Shown: one piece after another, positions 60,935 to 64,000 of the stretch
Layout of the letters: every line of letters begins with the position of its first letter
How positions within the stretch are numbered: the first letter of the stretch is position 1
From: an uncultured Poribacteria bacterium
GTDB lineage: Bacteria > Poribacteria > WGA-4E > PCPOR2b
Length of the DNA stretch: 64,000 bases
Assembly: GCA_958296125.1 (NCBI GenBank)
Contig: OY282444.1
Span: forward strand, 3,753,623-3,817,622
Direction: 5' to 3'
Translations under genes and position numbers: made by a program
The notes under the pieces: generated by a model
Database searches by the model: none
What the model saw: the letters and a program-made list of their open reading frames with translations, nothing else
Told to the model about the DNA's origin: nothing

Positions 60935-63900
60935 ATGAAACAGATCTTTCAACGTATCTATCAAGTCCTGACAATCAGTTTCGCGTTCGTTTTCGTTATG
61001 TTATTCATCGGCTGTAGGCAGGAGGTTACCCGCAAAGCTGATTGGGAAACTCATTTCACGGACCTCTACTTCGCCGACCCCCAATACGGCTGGATTGTTG
61101 GAGAAAAAGGGGTCATCGTTCACACAAACAATGGTGGTAAAACATGGAACCGCCAAGAAGTTGGAACAGGGGAGGATTTCAAAGCGGTCTACTTTACGAA
61201 CTTAAAATACGGTTGGGCAGTGGGAGACAACGGTGTCATCGCCTCGACCGATGATGGCGGCAGACACTGGTATCTCCAGGACAGCAATACATCCGGCATG
61301 CTTAGAGATGTCGTCTTTGCTGACTCCGACGAGGGCTGGGTTGTAGGAGAAGATAACTATGTAATCGCTACAAAGAACGGTGGAAAGACGTGGAAACGCC
61401 AGAGCTATGTAAGTGACTTTTCCCTCAACGGTGTCTGGTTCGTCAATGATCAGCGAGGTTGGGTCGTCGGCGAATATGAGCGTATCCTTCGCACGGACGA
61501 TGGCGGGGAGACATGGCGAGAGCAGACTACCCGACACCAATTCGCACGCACCCGATTGGTCAATGACAACCGGCGTGTCGTTTTCGTGAATGAGAATGAA
61601 GGTTGGATGGCGGGTACGGATGGTTCAATTTCCCGTACACAGAACGGTGGTGCCAAGTGGGATATGCAAGATAGTCGTATTCCGAATATCAACGGTCACG
61701 TCAAGGAAACCATCAATGGCATCCACTTCGCGGACAACAAGCGTGGCTTAGCGGTCGCCGATATCGGGTTTATCACGTTCACGGAAGATGGCGGCAATAA
61801 CTGGCGGCTGCTGGACAGCATCACGGAAAACAATCTGATGGGTGTTCAGTTTACTAGTCAGACCGAGGCATGGGCGGTCGGTTGGCACGGCACAATTATA
61901 CACTCGACAGATGGTGGGGGCACGTGGACGATGAGGAGCGGCACCACGGCAAACGACTTAGAAAACATCCAGTTCGCCTCAGAGAACCGTGCAATTGCTG
62001 TCGGACAACGCGGTGCCATTGTGGTCTCCGAAGATGGTGGACAGACATGGGAAGAGATTGATACCGATATCTGGGATAATATCCGCAACATCTTTTTTAT
62101 CTCTGACAAAGAGGGGTGGTTGATTGGAGAACGGAACATGATTGCCCATACCACCGATGGCGGACGAACATGGGAGCAGCAATATGCTGGCATGGGACAC
62201 ATGCTCAATGGTGTCTACTTTGTAACCTCGAAGAAGGGATGGGTGGTCGGTGAACTCGGCACAGTCCTGCATACCGCTGATGGCGGTGCCTCCTGGGTGC
62301 CCCAGACACCAACGGAATTTCACTCGCTCAAAGGTGCCTTCTTCCTGAATGAAAAAGAAGGGTGGGTCGTCGGTTGGCCAGGGGTCGTCTATCACACAAC
62401 TAACGGCGGACTGTCATGGACTTCACAGACCTCCGGAACCTTCAACGAACTGTATGCGGTCCACTTTACAGACAGCAACAATGGTTGGGTTGTCGGTCAG
62501 TTCGGTGAGATTCTGCACACAAAGGATGGCGGTCAAACATGGAGGTTTCAGCCGAGCGGCATCGAGGAGAATCTCAACAAGGTCTACCTCGCCGACACTT
62601 CCCACGGCATCATCGTTGGGGACAAGGGGGTGATTCTGACTACGACCAACGGCGGCGCAAAATGGGAGAAACAGGAGAGTGGGACGGAGAACGATCTCTT
62701 GGGATTCTCACTCTCACCGGAAGGGATGGTCGCCGTGGGACGTAACGGGGTGGCGATGCGATATTCGATTGATACAGAAGAACTCCCTGTGACTTTGCCG
62801 CCTGTGGTGGCAATCGTTGAAGAGCCCGAAATCCCTGAAGATGTGGTAACAGTTGAGGAGGTGACCTACTATTGGGATATTATCCGTCGCGCCACATGGC
62901 AGACTGATTTTTCAGATACCTACTTCCTTGATGAGCGTACCGGCTGGACGGTTGGGAGGGCCGGTGTTATCGCTCATACGACCGATGGCGGAAAGACGTG
63001 GATGCCGCAACATAGCAGTGTCGAGACAGACCTGCATCAGGTTATGTTTGTTGATAAATCGCATGGCTGGATTACGGGCAGTCGTATGCTGCTCCGGACC
63101 GAGGATGGCGGGAGCACATGGCAGGTAGTGAAGGGGATTCTGCAAAACTTCCGTCGCGTCAACACGCTGCAGTTTATCAACCCCAAAGAGGGCTGGCTAG
63201 GGGTCGGTGCCGCGGAGATACTGCACACTAGCGATGGAGGGGTGACGTGGAAGCGGCAGCAGACCGGACTGAACGAGCAACCCATTGTTGACCTCCATTT
63301 CATCAACAGTCTCGAAGGGTGGGCGGTCCTGCGGGAACGTCTTGATGGTGGATCGAGGGAAGGCGGTGTCATTCTGCATACCACCGATGGGGGCGATTAC
63401 TGGAAGGTCCTTGACAACACTAACCAACCCGCCATCGCTGTTCACTTCATGGACTCAAAGTCAGGGTGGGTCGTGCTGACGAACGGCGCATCAATCGTAA
63501 CCCGTGACGGCGGCGTAACTTGGAAGCGCGTTTTATCTGATTCAGATAGTGGATGGCCTCCCCGGCGAATTGGTCGGATAACCTTCCAAACTCATACAGC
63601 GGCGTGGGCTCGCGGAGGGGATGGGACACTCTTCATCACACACAACGGCGGTCAAACGTGGAGAAGCGCAAACGTTCCACAACATGAGGGTTCAAGCGAA
63701 CTTGAGATTGCCGGCGGAGAGGATATCGATTGGCTTTCGCTCTGGGTTGGTGAAGCAGGAGAATCAAGCGATGACACCAACGAGCGATCCAGTGGCACCG
63801 ACAATCCGGGATTGGATGAGGCCTTCGCAGAACAGTTCCAAACGCAGATGAGCGATAGGCATCAACGCGCCGGACGCTTCACGCCAGAAGGCGATCTCGG

Positions 63901-64000
63901 CGGGGAAAATGGGGAACTTTCCAACGAAGCGGAAAGACAGCAGCGAGCTGCCCAACGAAACCGTCCGCGGCCACGACGCGGCAGAAGCCCTGGGAACCGT
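60935..64000 (+). CDS. Very large Ycf48/BNR-type beta-propeller lipoprotein (3' end outside window)
   Basis: The frame is open from ATG 60935, with AGGAGG upstream, to the window edge: 1022 codons and no stop. Residues 1-28 (TISFAFVFVMLFIGC) look like a lipoprotein signal. About 19 repeats of the form GWVVGE..GVI.HTTDGGKTW follow. Thirteen lie before residue about 610; after a Pro/Val/Glu-rich linker, six more start near residue 665. These are YCF48-like photosystem-assembly-type repeats (Ycf48 itself has seven), giving two or more stacked propellers. The last 80 residues are charged and low in complexity. It is probably a surface or periplasmic scaffold. Confidence 0.85.
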   Translation, partial: MKQIFQRIYQVLTISFAFVFVMLFIGCRQEVTRKADWETHFTDLYFADPQYGWIVGEKGVIVHTNNGGKTWNRQEVGTGEDFKAVYFTNLKYGWAVGDNGVIASTDDGGRHWYLQDSNTSGMLRDVVFADSDEGWVVGEDNYVIATKNGGKTWKRQSYVSDFSLNGVWFVNDQRGWVVGEYERILRTDDGGETWREQTTRHQFARTRLVNDNRRVVFVNENEGWMAGTDGSISRTQNGGAKWDMQDSRIPNINGHVKETINGIHFADNKRGLAVADIGFITFTEDGGNNWRLLDSITENNLMGVQFTSQTEAWAVGWHGTIIHSTDGGGTWTMRSGTTANDLENIQFASENRAIAVGQRGAIVVSEDGGQTWEEIDTDIWDNIRNIFFISDKEGWLIGERNMIAHTTDGGRTWEQQYAGMGHMLNGVYFVTSKKGWVVGELGTVLHTADGGASWVPQTPTEFHSLKGAFFLNEKEGWVVGWPGVVYHTTNGGLSWTSQTSGTFNELYAVHFTDSNNGWVVGQFGEILHTKDGGQTWRFQPSGIEENLNKVYLADTSHGIIVGDKGVILTTTNGGAKWEKQESGTENDLLGFSLSPEGMVAVGRNGVAMRYSIDTEELPVTLPPVVAIVEEPEIPEDVVTVEEVTYYWDIIRRATWQTDFSDTYFLDERTGWTVGRAGVIAHTTDGGKTWMPQHSSVETDLHQVMFVDKSHGWITGSRMLLRTEDGGSTWQVVKGILQNFRRVNTLQFINPKEGWLGVGAAEILHTSDGGVTWKRQQTGLNEQPIVDLHFINSLEGWAVLRERLDGGSREGGVILHTTDGGDYWKVLDNTNQPAIAVHFMDSKSGWVVLTNGASIVTRDGGVTWKRVLSDSDSGWPPRRIGRITFQTHTAAWARGGDGTLFITHNGGQTWRSANVPQHEGSSELEIAGGEDIDWLSLWVGEAGESSDDTNERSSGTDNPGLDEAFAEQFQTQMSDRHQRAGRFTPEGDLGGENGELSNEAERQQRAAQRNRPRPRRGRSPGNR

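Noticed and set aside
61979-62395. Minus-strand frames inside the Ycf48-like gene
   Set aside because: They are mirror frames of the repeats; the plus-strand frame is open for over 3 kb with a lipoprotein signal.

Overview
The window is about half G+C and gene-dense. It looks like a chromosome segment of a heterotrophic, Gram-negative-type bacterium. The gene style resembles Candidatus Poribacteria and related marine or sponge-associated lineages: a phytanoyl-CoA dioxygenase, repeated Gfo/Idh/MocA oxidoreductases and xylose-isomerase-like TIM barrels, many secreted LamG/WD40/Ycf48-type repeat proteins, and a C-terminus containing NPFNPETWIPYQL. That placement is an inference from gene style; no marker phylogeny was possible.

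Region by region. 1-5.6 kb: the end of a beta-propeller protein, a PhyH dioxygenase, a DUF58 protein, a rhamnonate-dehydratase-like enolase-superfamily enzyme, an APH-type kinase and a VOC protein. 5.7-8.1 kb: a WGR-like protein followed by queE, whose radical-SAM cysteine motif is split by a 332-residue LAGLIDADG intein. 8.1-18.4 kb: catabolic and sugar-acid style enzymes (two amidohydrolases, a cyclase, a phosphodiesterase, a TIM-barrel isomerase, two Gfo/Idh/MocA genes and a GNAT plus glycosidase-like fusion), with a MITE-like element and a tandem-repeat patch. 18.4-25 kb: a coiled-coil protein, PPK2, a transposase remnant, L-rhamnose mutarotase, panB, a TIM-barrel isomerase, and a secreted YidD-like/TPR pair. 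25-31 kb: a sugar ABC importer with two adjacent paralogous Tat/lipoprotein binding proteins.

31.4-38.1 kb is the most unusual part. A secreted ThuA-like protein is followed by six tandem paralogous secreted LamG proteins. All seven, and the propeller fragment at the window start, end in a related C-terminal motif (K/R-L-x3/4-W-G/A-x-I/L-K plus basic residues) that could be a sorting tag. A tRNA-Leu(CAG) with its own promoter and terminator closes the array.

38.4-52.4 kb is mostly minus strand: an FN3/FlgD-like secreted protein, leuB, htpG, a methyltransferase, a DUF1028 protein, hisD, murA, a TIM barrel, purN, a PD-(D/E)XK-like protein and a beta-lactamase-fold hydrolase, with an HDAC-family deacetylase on the plus strand. 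52.7-64 kb, plus strand: a secreted WD40/dockerin protein with nearly identical repeats, tenA, fusA, a 2-hydroxyacid dehydrogenase, a DUF4159 protein, and a very large Ycf48-like lipoprotein running off the right edge.

Taken together the genes suggest uptake and breakdown of glycans or sugar acids (ABC importer, rhamnose-type enzymes, oxidoreductases, isomerases) combined with heavy investment in secreted carbohydrate-binding or adhesive proteins, interspersed with ordinary housekeeping genes. Where a start codon was moved from the longest reading frame, the reason (usually a Shine-Dalgarno sequence or the family N-terminus) is given in the entry.
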